Assembly: GCA_964035775.1 (NCBI GenBank)
Contig: OZ038314.1
Coordinates: 4,559,275 to 4,623,274, forward strand
Reading direction: 5' to 3'
DNA: 64,000 nucleotides
Source of the DNA: Osedax frankpressi
Lineage: Eukaryota > Annelida > Polychaeta > Sabellida > Siboglinidae
The notes beneath the pieces were generated by a model, which did no database searches, was not told where the DNA came from, and saw only the letters and a list, made by a program, of their open reading frames with translations. The translations under genes and the position numbers were made by a program. Positions 13,731 to 28,567 of this stretch are shown here, one piece after another (within the stretch, counting starts at the first letter, position 1; every line of letters begins with the position of its first letter).

Positions 13731-16254
13731 AACTATAACTTAAATAACTATAAATTAAATAACTAAACTTAAATTACTATAACTTAAATTACTATTAATT
13801 AAATAACTATAACTTAAATAACTATAACTTAAATAACTATAACTTAAATAACTATAACTTAAATAACTATAAATTAAATAACTATAAATTAAATAACTAT
13901 AACTTAAATAACTATAACTTAAATAACTATAACTTAAATAACTATAACTTAAATAACTATAACTTAAATAACTATAACTTAAATAACTATAACTTAAATA
14001 ACCATAAATGAAAAAACTATAAATTAAATAACTATAACTTAAATAACTATAATTTAATAACTATAACTTAAATAACTATAACTTAACTAACGATAACTTA
14101 ATTAACTATAACTTAAATAACTATAAATTAAATAACTAAACTTAAATTACTATAACTTAAATTACTATTAATTAAATAACTATAACTTAAATAACTATAA
14201 CTTAAATAACTATAACTTAAATAACTATAACTTAAATAACTATAACTTAAATAACTATAAATTAAATAACTATAAATTAAATATCTATAACTTAAATAAC
14301 TATAACTTAAATAACTATAAATTAAATAACTATAACTTAAATAACTATAACTTAAATAAATATAACTTAAATAACTATAACTTAAATATCTATAATTTAT
14401 ATAACTATAATATAATAACCATAAATGAAAAAACTATAAATTAAATAACTATAACTTAAATAACTATAATTTAATAACTATAACTTAAATAACTATAACT
14501 TAACTAACGATAACTTAATTAACTATAACTTAAATAACTATAACTTAAATAACTATAACTTAAATAACTATAACTTAAATAACTATAACTTAAATAACTA
14601 TAAATTAAATAACTATAACTTAAATAACTATAATTTAAATAACTATAACTTATATAACTATAACTTAAATAACTATAACTTAAATAACTATTAATTAAAT
14701 AACTATAACTTAAATAACTATAACTTAAATAACTATAACTTAAATAACCATAAATGAAAAAACTATAAATTAAATAACTATAATTTAATAACTATAACTT
14801 AAATAACTATAACTTAACTAATGATAACTTAATTAACTATAACTTAAATAACTATAAATTAAATAACTAAACTTAAATTACTATAACTTAAATTACTATT
14901 AATTAAATAACTATAACTTAAATAACTATAACTTAAATAACTATAACTTAAATAACTATAACTTAAATAACTATAAATTAAATAACTATAAATTAAATAA
15001 CTATAACTTAAATAACTATAACTTAAATAACTATAACTTAAATAACTATAACTTAAATAACTATAACTTAAATAACTATTAATTAAATAACTATAACTTA
15101 AATAACTATAACTTAAATAACTATAACTTAAATAACTATAACTTAAATAACTATAACTTAAATAACTATTAATTATATAACTATAACTTAAATAACTATA
15201 ACTTAAATAACTATAACTTAAATAACTATAACTTAAATAACTATAACTTAAATAACTATAACTTAAATAACTATAACTTAAATAACTATAACTTAAATAA
15301 CTATAACTTAAATAACTATAACTTAAATAACTATAACTTAAATAACTATAACTTAAATAACTATAACTTAAATAACTATAACTTAAATAACTATAATTTA
15401 TATAACTATAATATAATAACCATAAATGAAAAAACTATAAATTAAATAACTATAACTTAAATAACTATAATTTAATAACTATAACTTAAATAACTATAAC
15501 TTAACTAACGATAACTTAATTAACTATAACTTAAATAACTATAAATTAAATAACTAAACTTAAATTACTATAACTTAAATTACTATTAATTAAATAACTA
15601 TAACTTAAATAACTATAACTTAAATAACTATAACTTAAATAACTATAAATTAAATAACTATAAATTAAATAACTATAACTTAAATAACTATAACTTAAAT
15701 AACTATAACTTAAATAACTATAACTTAAATAACTATAACTTAAATAACTATAAGTTAAATAACTATAACTTAAATAACTATAACTTAAATAACTATAACT
15801 TAAATAACTATAAATTAAATAACTATAACTTAAATAACTATAACTTAAATAACTATAACTTAAATAACTAAACTTAAATTACTATAACTTAAATTACTAT
15901 TAATTAATTGACTATAACTTTAATAACTATAACTTAAATAACTATAACTTAAATAACTATAACTTAAATAACTATAACTTAAATAACTATTAATTAAATA
16001 ACTATAACTTAAATAACTATAACTTAAATAACTATAACTTAAATAACTATAACTTAAATAACTATAACTTAAATAACTATAACTTAAATAACTATAACTT
16101 AAATAACTATAAATTAAATAACTATAACTTAAATAACTATAATTTAAATAACTATAACTTAAATAACTATAACTTAAATAACTATAACTTAAATAACTAT
16201 TAATTAAATAACTATAACTTAAATAACTATAACTTAAATAACTATAACTTAAAT

Positions 16255-18472
16255 AACCATAAATGAAAAAACTATAAATTAAATAACTATAACTTAAATA
16301 ACTATAATTTAATAACTATAACTTAAATAACTATAACTTAACTAATGATAACTTAATTAACTATAACTTAAATAACTATAAATTAAATAACTAAACTTAA
16401 ATTACTATAACTTAAATTACTATTAATTAAATAACTATAACTTAAATAACTATAACTAAAATAACTATAACTTAAATAACTATAACTTAAATAACTATAA
16501 ATTAAATAACTATAAATTAAATAACTATAACTTAAATAACTATAACTTAAATAACTATAACTTAAATAACTATAACTTAAATAACTATAACTTAAATAAC
16601 TATAACTTAAATAACTATTAATTAATTAACTATAACTTAAATAACTATAACTTAAATAACTATAACTTAAATAACTATAACTTAAATAACTATAACTTAA
16701 ATAACTATTAATTAAATAACTATAACTTAAATAACTATAACTTAAATAACTATAACTTAAATAACTATAACTTAAATAACTATAACTTAAATAACTATAA
16801 CTTAAATAACTATAACTTAAATAACTATAACTTAAATAACTATATTTTAAATAACTATAACTTAAATAACTATAATTTATATAACTATAATATAATAACC
16901 ATAAATGAAAAAACTATAAATTAAATAACTATAACTTAAATAACTATAATTTAATAACTATAACTTAAATAACTATAACTTAACTAACGATAACTTAATT
17001 AACTATAACTTAAATAACTATAAATTAAATAACTAAACTTAAATTACTATAACTTAAATTACTATTAATTAAATAACTATAACTTAAATAACTATAACTT
17101 AAATAACTATAACTTAAATAACTATAAATTAAATAACTATAAATTAAATAACTATAACTTAAATAACTATAACTTAAATAACTATAACTTAAATAACTAT
17201 AACTTAAATAACTATAACTTAAATAACTATTGATTAAATAACTATAACTTAAATAACTATAACTTAAATAAATATAACTTAAATAACTATAAATTAAATA
17301 ACTATAACTTAAATAACTATAACTTAAATAACTATAACTTAAATAACTATAACTTAAATAACTATAACTTAAATAACTATAAATTAAATAACTATAAATT
17401 CAATAACTATAACTTATATAACTAAAATTTAAATAACTATAACTTAAATAACTATAACTTAAATAACGATAACTTAATTAACTATAACTTATATAACTAT
17501 AATTTAAATAATTATAACTTAAATAACTATAACTTAAATAACTATAACTTAAATAACTATAACTTAAATAACTATAACTTAAATAACTATAACTTAAATA
17601 ACTATAACTTAAATAACTATAACTTAAATAACTATAACTTAAATAACTATAACTTAAATAACTATAACTTAAATAACTATAACTTAAATAACTATAATTT
17701 AAATAACTATAATAACTATAAATTAAATAACTATAAATTAAATAACTATAAATTAAATAACTATAAATTAAATAACTATAAATTAAATAACTATAAATTA
17801 AATAACTATAAATTAAATAACTATAAATTAAATACTATAAATTAAATAACTATAACTTAAATAAATATAATTTAATAACTATAACTTAAATAACTATAAC
17901 TTAAATAACTATAAATTAAATAACTATTAATTAAATAACTATAACTTAAATAAATATCACTTAAATAGCTATAATATAATAACTATAACTTAAATAACTA
18001 AAACTTAAATAATTATAATATAATAACTATAAATTAAATAAATATATCTTAAATAACTATAACTTAAATAAATATTATATAATAACTATAACTTAAATAA
18101 CTATAAATTAAATAACTAAACTTAAATTACTATAACTTAAATTACTATTAATTAAATAACTATAACTTAAATAACTATAACTTAAATAACTATAACTTAA
18201 ATAACTATAACTTAAATAACTATAAATTAAATAACTATAAATTAAATAACTATAACTTAAATAACTATAACTTAAATAACTATAACTTAAATAACTATAA
18301 CTTAAATAACTATAACTTAAATAACTATAAATTAAATAACTATAACTTAAATAACTATAATTTAAATAACTATAACTTAAATAACTATAACTTAAATAAC
18401 TATAACTTAAATAACTATTAATTAAATAACTATAACTTAAATAACTATAACTTAAATAACTATAACTTAAAT
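16255..18472. repeat. Tandem duplication of about 2.2 kb, copy 1
   Basis: It shares private variants with the next 2 kb at constant offsets: AACTAAAAT-type monomers near 16,456 and 18,674 (offset 2,218), AACTATATTTTAAAT near 16,843 and 19,031 (2,188), AACTATTGATTAAAT near 17,231 and 19,420, and E monomers at 17,390 and 19,578 (2,188). The offset changes by 30 bp, two monomers, inside the copies. Confidence 0.8.
17390..18083. repeat. E/L2 module copy
   Basis: Full module with about nine A-type monomers, one shortened by two bases near 17,832, and L2 at 17,952. The C-type run before the A-run is longer than in the sister copy at 19.6 kb. It is part of the 2.2-kb tandem duplication at 16.3-20.5 kb. 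Confidence 0.87.
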
Positions 18473-20481
18473 AACCATAAATGAAAAAACTATAAATTAA
18501 ATAACTATAACTTAAATAACTATAATTTAATAACTATAACTTAAATAACTATAACTTAACTAATGATAACTTAATTAACTATAACTTAAATAACTATAAA
18601 TTAAATAACTAAACTTAAATTACTATAACTTAAATTACTATTAATTAAATAACTATAACTTAAATAACTATAACTAAAATAACTATAACTTAAATAACTA
18701 TAACTTAAATAACTATAAATTAAATAACTATAAATTAAATAACTATAACTTAAATAACTATAACTTAAATAACTATAACTTAAATAACTATAACTTAAAT
18801 AACTATAACTTAAATTACTATTAATTAATTAACTATAACTTAAATAACTATAACTTAAATAACTATAACTTAAATAACTATAACTTAAATAACTATAACT
18901 TAAATAACTATTAATTAAATAACTATAACTTAAATAACTATAACTTAAATAACTATAACTTAAATAACTATAACTTAAATAACTATAACTTAAATAACTA
19001 TAACTTAAATAACTATAACTTAAATAACTATATTTTAAATAACTATAACTTAAATAACTATAATTTATATAACTATAATATAATAACCATAAATGAAAAA
19101 ACTATAAATTAAATAACTATAACTTAAATAACTATAATTTAATAACTATAACTTAAATAACTATAACTTAACTAACGATAACTTAATTAACTATAACTTA
19201 AATAACTATAAATTAAATAACTAAACTTAAATTACTATAACTTAAATTACTATTAATTAAATAACTATAACTTAAATAACTATAACTTAAATAACTATAA
19301 CTTAAATAACTATAAATTAAATAACTATAAATTAAATAACTATAACTTAAATAACTATAACTTAAATAACTATAACTTAAATAACTATAACTTAAATAAC
19401 TATAACTTAAATAACTATTGATTAAATAACTATAACTTAAATAACTATAACTTAAATAAATATAACTTAAATAACTATAAATTAAATAACTATAACTTAA
19501 ATAACTATAACTTAAATAACTATAACTTAAATAACTATAACTTAAATAACTATAACTTAAATAACTATAAATTAAATAACTATAAATTCAATAACTATAA
19601 CTTATATAACTAAAATTTAAATAACTATAACTTAAATAACTATAACTTAAATAACGATAACTTAATTAACTATAACTTATATAACTATAATTTAAATAAT
19701 TATAACTTAAATAACTATAACTTAAATAACTATAACTTAAATAACTATAACTTAAATAACTATAACTTAAATAACTATAACTTAAATAACTATAACTTAA
19801 ATAACTATAACTTAAATAACTATAACTTAAATAACTATAATTTAAATAACTATAATAACTATAAATTAAATAACTATAAATTAAATAACTATAAATTAAA
19901 TAACTATAAATTAAATAACTATAAATTAAATAACTATAAATTAAATAACTATAAATTAAATAACTATAAATTAAATAACTATAAATTAAATAACTATAAA
20001 TTAAATAACTATAACTTAAATAAATATAATTTAATAACTATAACTTAAATAACTATAACTTAAATAACTATAAATTAAATAACTATTAATTAAATAACTA
20101 TAACTTAAATAAATATCACTTAAATAGCTATAATATAATAACTATAACTTAAATAACTAAAACTTAAATAATTATAATATAATAACTATAAATTAAATAA
20201 ATATATCTTAAATAACTATAACTTAAATAAATATTATATAATAACTATAACTTAAATAACTATAAATTAAATAACTAAACTTAAATTACTATAACTTAAA
20301 TTACTATTAATTAAATAACTATAACTTAAATAACTATAACTTAAATAACTATAACTTAAATAACTATAACTTAAATAACTATAAATTAAATAACTATAAA
20401 TTAAATAACTATAACTTAAATAACTATAACTTAAATAACTATAACTTAAATAACTATAACTTAAATAACTATAACTTAAAT
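18473..20481. repeat. Tandem duplication of about 2.2 kb, copy 2
   Basis: Second copy of the segment at 16,255-18,472, shorter at its right end: after the E/L2 module and P tail it passes to the next P block at 20,482 without the F- and T-type section seen at 18.35-18.42 kb. Both copies begin at a P block. Confidence 0.78.
19578..20242. repeat. E/L2 module copy, last before domain 2
   Basis: Full module with ten A-type monomers and L2 at 20,111. No further E or L2 monomer appears until 37,982. Confidence 0.87.
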
Positions 20482-23400
20482 AACCATAAATGAAAAAACT
20501 ATAAATTAAATAACTATAACTTAAATAACTATAATTTAATAACTATAACTTAAATAACTATAACTTAACTAACGATAACTTAATTAACTATAACTTAAAT
20601 AACTATAAATTAAATAACTAAACTTAAATTACTATAACTTAAATTACTATTAATTAAATAACTATAACTTAAATAACTATAACTTAAACAACTATAACTT
20701 AAATAACTATAACTTAAATAACTATAACTTAAATAACTATAAATTAAATAACTATAAATTAAATATCTATAACTTAAATAACTATAACTTAAATAACTAT
20801 AAATTAAATAACTATAACTTAAATAACTATAACTTAAATAAATATAACTTAAATAACTATAACTTAAATATCTATAATTTATATAACTATAATATAATAA
20901 CCATAAATGAAAAAACTATAAATTAAATAACTATAACTTAAATAACTATAATTTAATAACTATAACTTAAATAACTATAACTTAACTAACGATAACTTAA
21001 TTAACTATAACTTAAATAACTATAACTTAAATAACTATAACTTAAATAACTATAACTTAAATAACTATAAATTAAATAACTATAACTTAAATAACTATAA
21101 TTTAAATAACTATAACTTATATAACTATAACTTAAATAACTATAACTTAAATAACTATTAATTAAATAACTATAACTTAAATAACTATAACTTAAATAAC
21201 TATAACTTAAATAACCATAAATGAAAAAACTATAAATTAAATAACTATAATTTAATAACTATAACTTAAATAACTATAACTTAACTAATGATAACTTAAT
21301 TAACTATAACTTAAATAACTATAAATTAAATAACTAAACTTAAATTACTATAACTTAAATTACTATTAATTAAATAACTATAACTTAAATAACTATAACT
21401 TAAATAACTATAACTTAAATAACTATAACTTAAATAACTATAAATTAAATAACTATAAATTAAATAACTATAACTTAAATAACTATAACTTAAATAACTA
21501 TAACTTAAATAACTATAACTTAAATAACTATAACTTAAATAACTATTAATTAAATAACTATAACTTAAATAACTATAACTTAAATAACTATAACTTAAAT
21601 AACTATAACTTAAATAACTATAACTTAAATAACTATTAATTATATAACTATAACTTAAATAACTATAACTTAAATAACTATAACTTAAATAACTATAACT
21701 TAAATAACTATAACTTAAATAACTATAACTTAAATAACTATAACTTAAATAACTATAACTTAAATAACTATAACTTAAATAACTATAACTTAAATAACTA
21801 TAACTTAAATAACTATAATTTATATAACTATAATATAATAACCATAAATGAAAAAACTATAAATTAAATAACTATAACTTAAATAACTATAATTTAATAA
21901 CTATAACTTAAATAACTATAACTTAACTAACGATAACTTAATTAACTATAACTTAAATAACTATAAATTAAATAACTAAACTTAAATTACTATAACTTAA
22001 ATTACTATTAATTAAATAACTATAACTTAAATAACTATAACTTAAATAACTATAACTTAAATAACTATAAATTAAATAACTATAAATTAAATAACTATAA
22101 CTTAAATAACTATAACTTAAATAACTATAACTTAAATAACTATAACTTAAATAACTATAACTTAAATAACTATTAATTAAATAACTATAACTTAAATAAC
22201 TATAACTTAAATAACTATAACTTAAATAACTATAAGTTAAATAACTATAACTTAAATAACTATAACTTAAATAACTATAACTTAAATAACTATAAATTAA
22301 ATAACTATAACTTAAATAACTATAACTTAAATAACTATAACTTAAATAACTATAACTTAAATAACTATAACTTAAATAACTATAACTTAAATAACTATAA
22401 CTTAAATAACCATAAATGAAAAAACTATAAATTAAATAACTATAACTTAAATAACTATAATTTAATAACTATAACTTAAATAACTATAACTTAACTAACG
22501 ATAACTTAATTAACTATAACTTAAATAACTATAAATTAAATAACTAAACTTAAATTACTATAACTTAAATAACTATAAATTAAATAACTATAACTTAAAT
22601 AACTATAACTTAAATAACTATAACTTAAATAACTATAACTTAAATAACTATAACTTAAATAACTATTAATTAAATAACTATAACTTAAATAACTATAACT
22701 TAAATAACTATAACTTAAATAACCATAAATGAAAAAACTATAAATTAAATAACTATAACTTAAATAACTATAATTTAATAACTATAACTTAAATAACTAT
22801 AACTTAACTAACGATAACTTAATTAACTATAACTTAAATAACTATAAATTAAATAACTAAACTTAAATTACTATAACTTAAATTACTATTAATTAATTGA
22901 CTATAACTTAAATAACTATAACTTAAATAACTATAACTTAAATAACTATAAATTAAATAACTATAAATTAAATAACTATAACTTAAATAACTATAACTTA
23001 AATAACTATAAATTAAATAACTATAACTTAAATAACTATAACTTAAATAACTATTAATTAAATAACTATAACTTAAATAACTATAACTTAAATAACTATA
23101 ACTTAAATAACTATAACTTAAATAACTATAACTTAAATAACTATTAATTAAATAACTATAACTTAAATAACTATAACTTAAATAACTATAACTTAAATAA
23201 CTATAACTTAAATAACTATAACTTAAATAACTATAACTTAAATAACTATAATTTATATAACTATAATATAATAACCATAAATGAAAAAACTATAAATTAA
23301 ATAACTATAACTTAAATAACTATAATTTAATAACTATAACTTAAATAACTATAACTTAACTAACGATAACTTAATTAACTATAACTTAAATAACTATAAA

Positions 23401-24393
23401 TTAAATAACTAAACTTAAATTACTATAACTTAAATTACTATTAATTAAATAACTATAACTTAAATAACTATAACTTAAATAACTATAACTTAAATAACTA
23501 TAACTTAAATAACTATTAATTAAATAACTATAACTTAAATAACTATAACTTAAATAACTATAACTTAAATAACTATAACTTAAATAACTATAACTTAAAT
23601 AACTATAACTTAAATAACTATAACTTAAATAACTATAAATTAAATAACTATAACTTAAATAACTATAATTTAAATAACTATAACTTAAATAACTATAACT
23701 TAAATAACTATAACTTAAATAACTATTAATTAAATAACTATAACTTAAATAACTATAACTTAAATAACTATAACTTAAATAACCATAAATGAAAAAACTA
23801 TAAATTAAATAACTATAACTTAAATAACTATAATTTAATAACTATAACTTAAATAACTATAACTTAACTAATGATAACTTAATTAACTATAACTTAAATA
23901 ACTATAAATTAAATAACTAAACTTAAATTACTATAACTTAAATTACTATTAATTAAATAACTATAACTTAAATAACTATAACTTAAATAACTATAACTTA
24001 AATAACTATAACTTAAATAACTATAAATTAAATAACTATAAATTAAATAACTATAACTTAAATAACTATAACTTAAATAACTATAACTTAAATAACTATA
24101 ACTTAAATAACTATAACTTAAATAACTATTAATTAATTAACTATAACTTAAATAACTATAACTTAAATAACTATAAGTTAAATAACTATAACTTAAATAA
24201 CTATAACTTAAATAACTATAACTTAAATAACTATAAATTAAATAACTATAACTTAAATAACTATAACTTAAATAACTATAACTTAAATAACTATAACTTA
24301 AATAACTATAACTTAAATAACTATTAATTAAATAACTATAACTTAAATAACTATAACTTAAATAACTATAACTTAAATAACTATAACTTAAAT

Positions 24394-26480
24394 AACCATA
24401 AATGAAAAAACTATAAATTAAATAACTATAACTTAAATAACTATAATTTAATAACTATAACTTAAATAACTATAACTTAACTAACGATAACTTAATTAAC
24501 TATAACTTAAATAACTATAAATTAAATAACTAAACTTAAATTACTATAACTTAAATTACTATTAATTAATTGACTATAACTTAAATAACTATAACTTAAA
24601 TAACTATAACTTAAATAACTATAAATTAAATAACTATAAATTAAATAACTATAACTTAAATAACTATAACTTAAATAACTATAAATTAAATAACTATAAC
24701 TTAAATAACTATAACTTAAATAACTATTAATTAAATAACTATAACTTAAATAACTATAACTTAAATAACTATAACTTAAATAACTATAACTTATATAACT
24801 ATAACTTAAATAACTATTAATTAAATAACTATAACTTAAATAACTATAACTTAAATAACTATAACTTAAATAACTATAACTTAAATAACTATAACTTAAA
24901 TAACTATAACTTAAATAACTATAACTTAAATAACTATAATTTATATAACTATAATATAATAACCATAAATGAAAAAACTATAAATTAAATAACTATAACT
25001 TAAATAACTATAATTTAATAACTATAACTTAAATAACTATAACTTAACTAACGATAACTTAATTAACTATAACTTAAATAACTATAAATTAAATAACTAA
25101 ACTTAAATTACTATAACTTAAATTACTATTAATTAAATAACTATAACTTAAATAACTATAACTTAAATAACTATAACTTAAATAACTATAACTTAAATAA
25201 CTATTAATTAAATAACTATAACTTAAATAACTATAACTTAAATAACTATAACTTAAATAACTATAACTTAAATAACTATAACTTAAATAACTATAACTTA
25301 AATAACTATAACTTAAATAACTATAAATTAAATAACTATAACTTAAATAACTATAATTTAAATAACTATAACTTAAATAACTATAACTTAAATAACTATA
25401 ACTTAAATAACTATTAATTAATTAACTATAACTTAAATAACTATAACTTAACTAATGATAACTTAATTAACTATAACTTAAATAACTATAACTTAAATAA
25501 CTATTAATTAATTAACTATAACTTAAATAACTATAACTTAAATAACTATAACTTAAATAACTATAACTTAACTATAACTTAAATAACTATTGATTAAATA
25601 ACTATAACTTAAATAACTATAACTTAAATAACTATAACTTAAATAACTATAACTTAAATAACTATAACTTAAATAACTATAACTTAAATAACTATAACTT
25701 AAATAACTATATTTTAAATAACTATAACTTAAATAACTATAATTTATATAACTATAATATAATAACCATAAATGAAAAAACTATAAATTAAATAACTATA
25801 ACTTAAATAACTATAATTTAATAACTATAACTTAAATAACTATAACTTAACTAACGATAACTTAATTAACTATAACTTAAATAACTATAAATTAAATAAC
25901 TAAACTTAAATTACTATAACTTAAATTACTATTAATTAAATAACTATAACTTAAATAACTATAACTTAAATAACTATAACTTAAATAACTATAAATTAAA
26001 TAACTATAAATTAAATAACTATAACTTAAATAACTATAACTTAAATAACTATAACTTAAATAACTATAACTTAAATAACTATAACTTAAATAACTATTGA
26101 TTAAATAACTATAACTTAAATAACTATAACTTAAATAACTATAACTTAAATAACTATAACTTAAATAACTATAACTTAAATAACTATAACTTAAATAACT
26201 ATAACTTAAATAACTATAACTTAAATAACTATAAATTAAATAACTATAACTTAAATAACTATAACTTAAATAACTATAACTTAAATAACTATAACTTAAA
26301 TAACTATAACTTAAATAACTATAACTTAAATAACTATTAATTAAATAACTATAACTTAAATAACTATAACTTAAATAACTATAACTTAAATAACTATAAC
26401 TTAAATAACTATAACTTAAATAACTATATTTTAAATAACTATAACTTAAATAACTATAATTTATATAACTATAATATAAT
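24394..26480. repeat. 2,087-bp tandem duplication, copy 1
   Basis: It spans three P-block units of 567, 803 and 717 bp. Private landmarks recur exactly 2,087 bp later: ATTAATTGAC near 24,571, CTTATATAAC near 24,791, AATGAT at 25,454, and an 11-bp truncated monomer near 25,565. The left edge coincides with a P block: upstream of 24,394 the sequence differs from that upstream of 26,481. Confidence 0.9.
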
Positions 26481-28567
26481 AACCATAAATGAAAAAACTA
26501 TAAATTAAATAACTATAACTTAAATAACTATAATTTAATAACTATAACTTAAATAACTATAACTTAACTAACGATAACTTAATTAACTATAACTTAAATA
26601 ACTATAAATTAAATAACTAAACTTAAATTACTATAACTTAAATTACTATTAATTAATTGACTATAACTTAAATAACTATAACTTAAATAACTATAACTTA
26701 AATAACTATAAATTAAATAACTATAAATTAAATAACTATAACTTAAATAACTATAACTTAAATAACTATAAATTAAATAACTATAACTTAAATAACTATA
26801 ACTTAAATAACTATTAATTAAATAACTATAACTTAAATAACTATAACTTAAATAACTATAACTTAAATAACTATAACTTATATAACTATAACTTAAATAA
26901 CTATTAATTAAATAACTATAACTTAAATAACTATAACTTAAATAACTATAACTTAAATAACTATAACTTAAATAACTATAACTTAAATAACTATAACTTA
27001 AATAACTATAACTTAAATAACTATAATTTATATAACTATAATATAATAACCATAAATGAAAAAACTATAAATTAAATAACTATAACTTAAATAACTATAA
27101 TTTAATAACTATAACTTAAATAACTATAACTTAACTAACGATAACTTAATTAACTATAACTTAAATAACTATAAATTAAATAACTAAACTTAAATTACTA
27201 TAACTTAAATTACTATTAATTAAATAACTATAACTTAAATAACTATAACTTAAATAACTATAACTTAAATAACTATAACTTAAATAACTATTAATTAAAT
27301 AACTATAACTTAAATAACTATAACTTAAATAACTATAACTTAAATAACTATAACTTAAATAACTATAACTTAAATAACTATAACTTAAATAACTATAACT
27401 TAAATAACTATAAATTAAATAACTATAACTTAAATAACTATAATTTAAATAACTATAACTTAAATAACTATAACTTAAATAACTATAACTTAAATAACTA
27501 TTAATTAATTAACTATAACTTAAATAACTATAACTTAACTAATGATAACTTAATTAACTATAACTTAAATAACTATAACTTAAATAACTATTAATTAATT
27601 AACTATAACTTAAATAACTATAACTTAAATAACTATAACTTAAATAACTATAACTTAACTATAACTTAAATAACTATTGATTAAATAACTATAACTTAAA
27701 TAACTATAACTTAAATAACTATAACTTAAATAACTATAACTTAAATAACTATAACTTAAATAACTATAACTTAAATAACTATAACTTAAATAACTATATT
27801 TTAAATAACTATAACTTAAATAACTATAATTTATATAACTATAATATAATAACCATAAATGAAAAAACTATAAATTAAATAACTATAACTTAAATAACTA
27901 TAATGTAATAACTATAACTTAAATAACTATAACTTAACTAACGATAACTTAATTAACTATAACTTAAATAACTATAAATTAAATAACTAAACTTAAATTA
28001 CTATAACTTAAATTACTATTAATTAAATAACTATAACTTAAATAACTATAACTTAAATAACTATAACTTAAATAACTATAAATTAAATAACTATAAATTA
28101 AATAACTATAACTTAAATAACTATAACTTAAATAACTATAACTTAAATAACTATAACTTAAATAACTATAACTTAAATAACTATTGATTAAATAACTATA
28201 ACTTAAATAACTATAACTTAAATAACTATAACTTAAATAACTATAACTTAAATAACTATAACTTAAATAACTATAACTTAAATAACTATAACTTAAATAA
28301 CTATAACTTAAATAACTATAAATTAAATAACTATAACTTAAATAACTATAACTTAAATAACTATAACTTAAATAACTATAACTTAAATAACTATAACTTA
28401 AATAACTATAACTTAAATAACTATTAATTAAATAACTATAACTTAAATAACTATAACTTAAATAACTATAACTTAAATAACTATAACTTAAATAACTATA
28501 ACTTAAATAACTATATTTTAAATAACTATAACTTAAATAACTATAATTTATATAACTATAATATAAT
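26481..28567. repeat. 2,087-bp tandem duplication, copy 2
   Basis: It repeats the 567, 803 and 717 bp unit pattern of copy 1. In reading the two side by side I noticed one base difference: a G at about 27,905 (TAATGTAATA) where copy 1 has T. Homology continues past 28,568 through the next P block and stops near 28,740, so the exchange lay within P-block sequence. Confidence 0.9.

Larger units (their letters stand above)
1..20242. repeat. HOR domain 1: P blocks plus E/L2 modules
   Basis: This domain mixes P blocks with E/L2 modules. The E monomer AACTATAAATTCAAT recurs at 2,537, 5,087, 7,695, 10,215, 13,126, 17,390 and 19,578, giving spacings of 2,550, 2,608, 2,520, 2,911, 4,264 and 2,188 bp. 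The first four define a unit of about 2.55 kb, and later spacings vary by gain or loss of P-only sub-units. The window opens inside a partial unit: C-type monomers, an F-type, the 9-bp monomer, 16 A-type monomers, AAATATAATTTAAT, and then a direct jump to T- and C-type monomers without the L2 segment. Confidence 0.85.
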
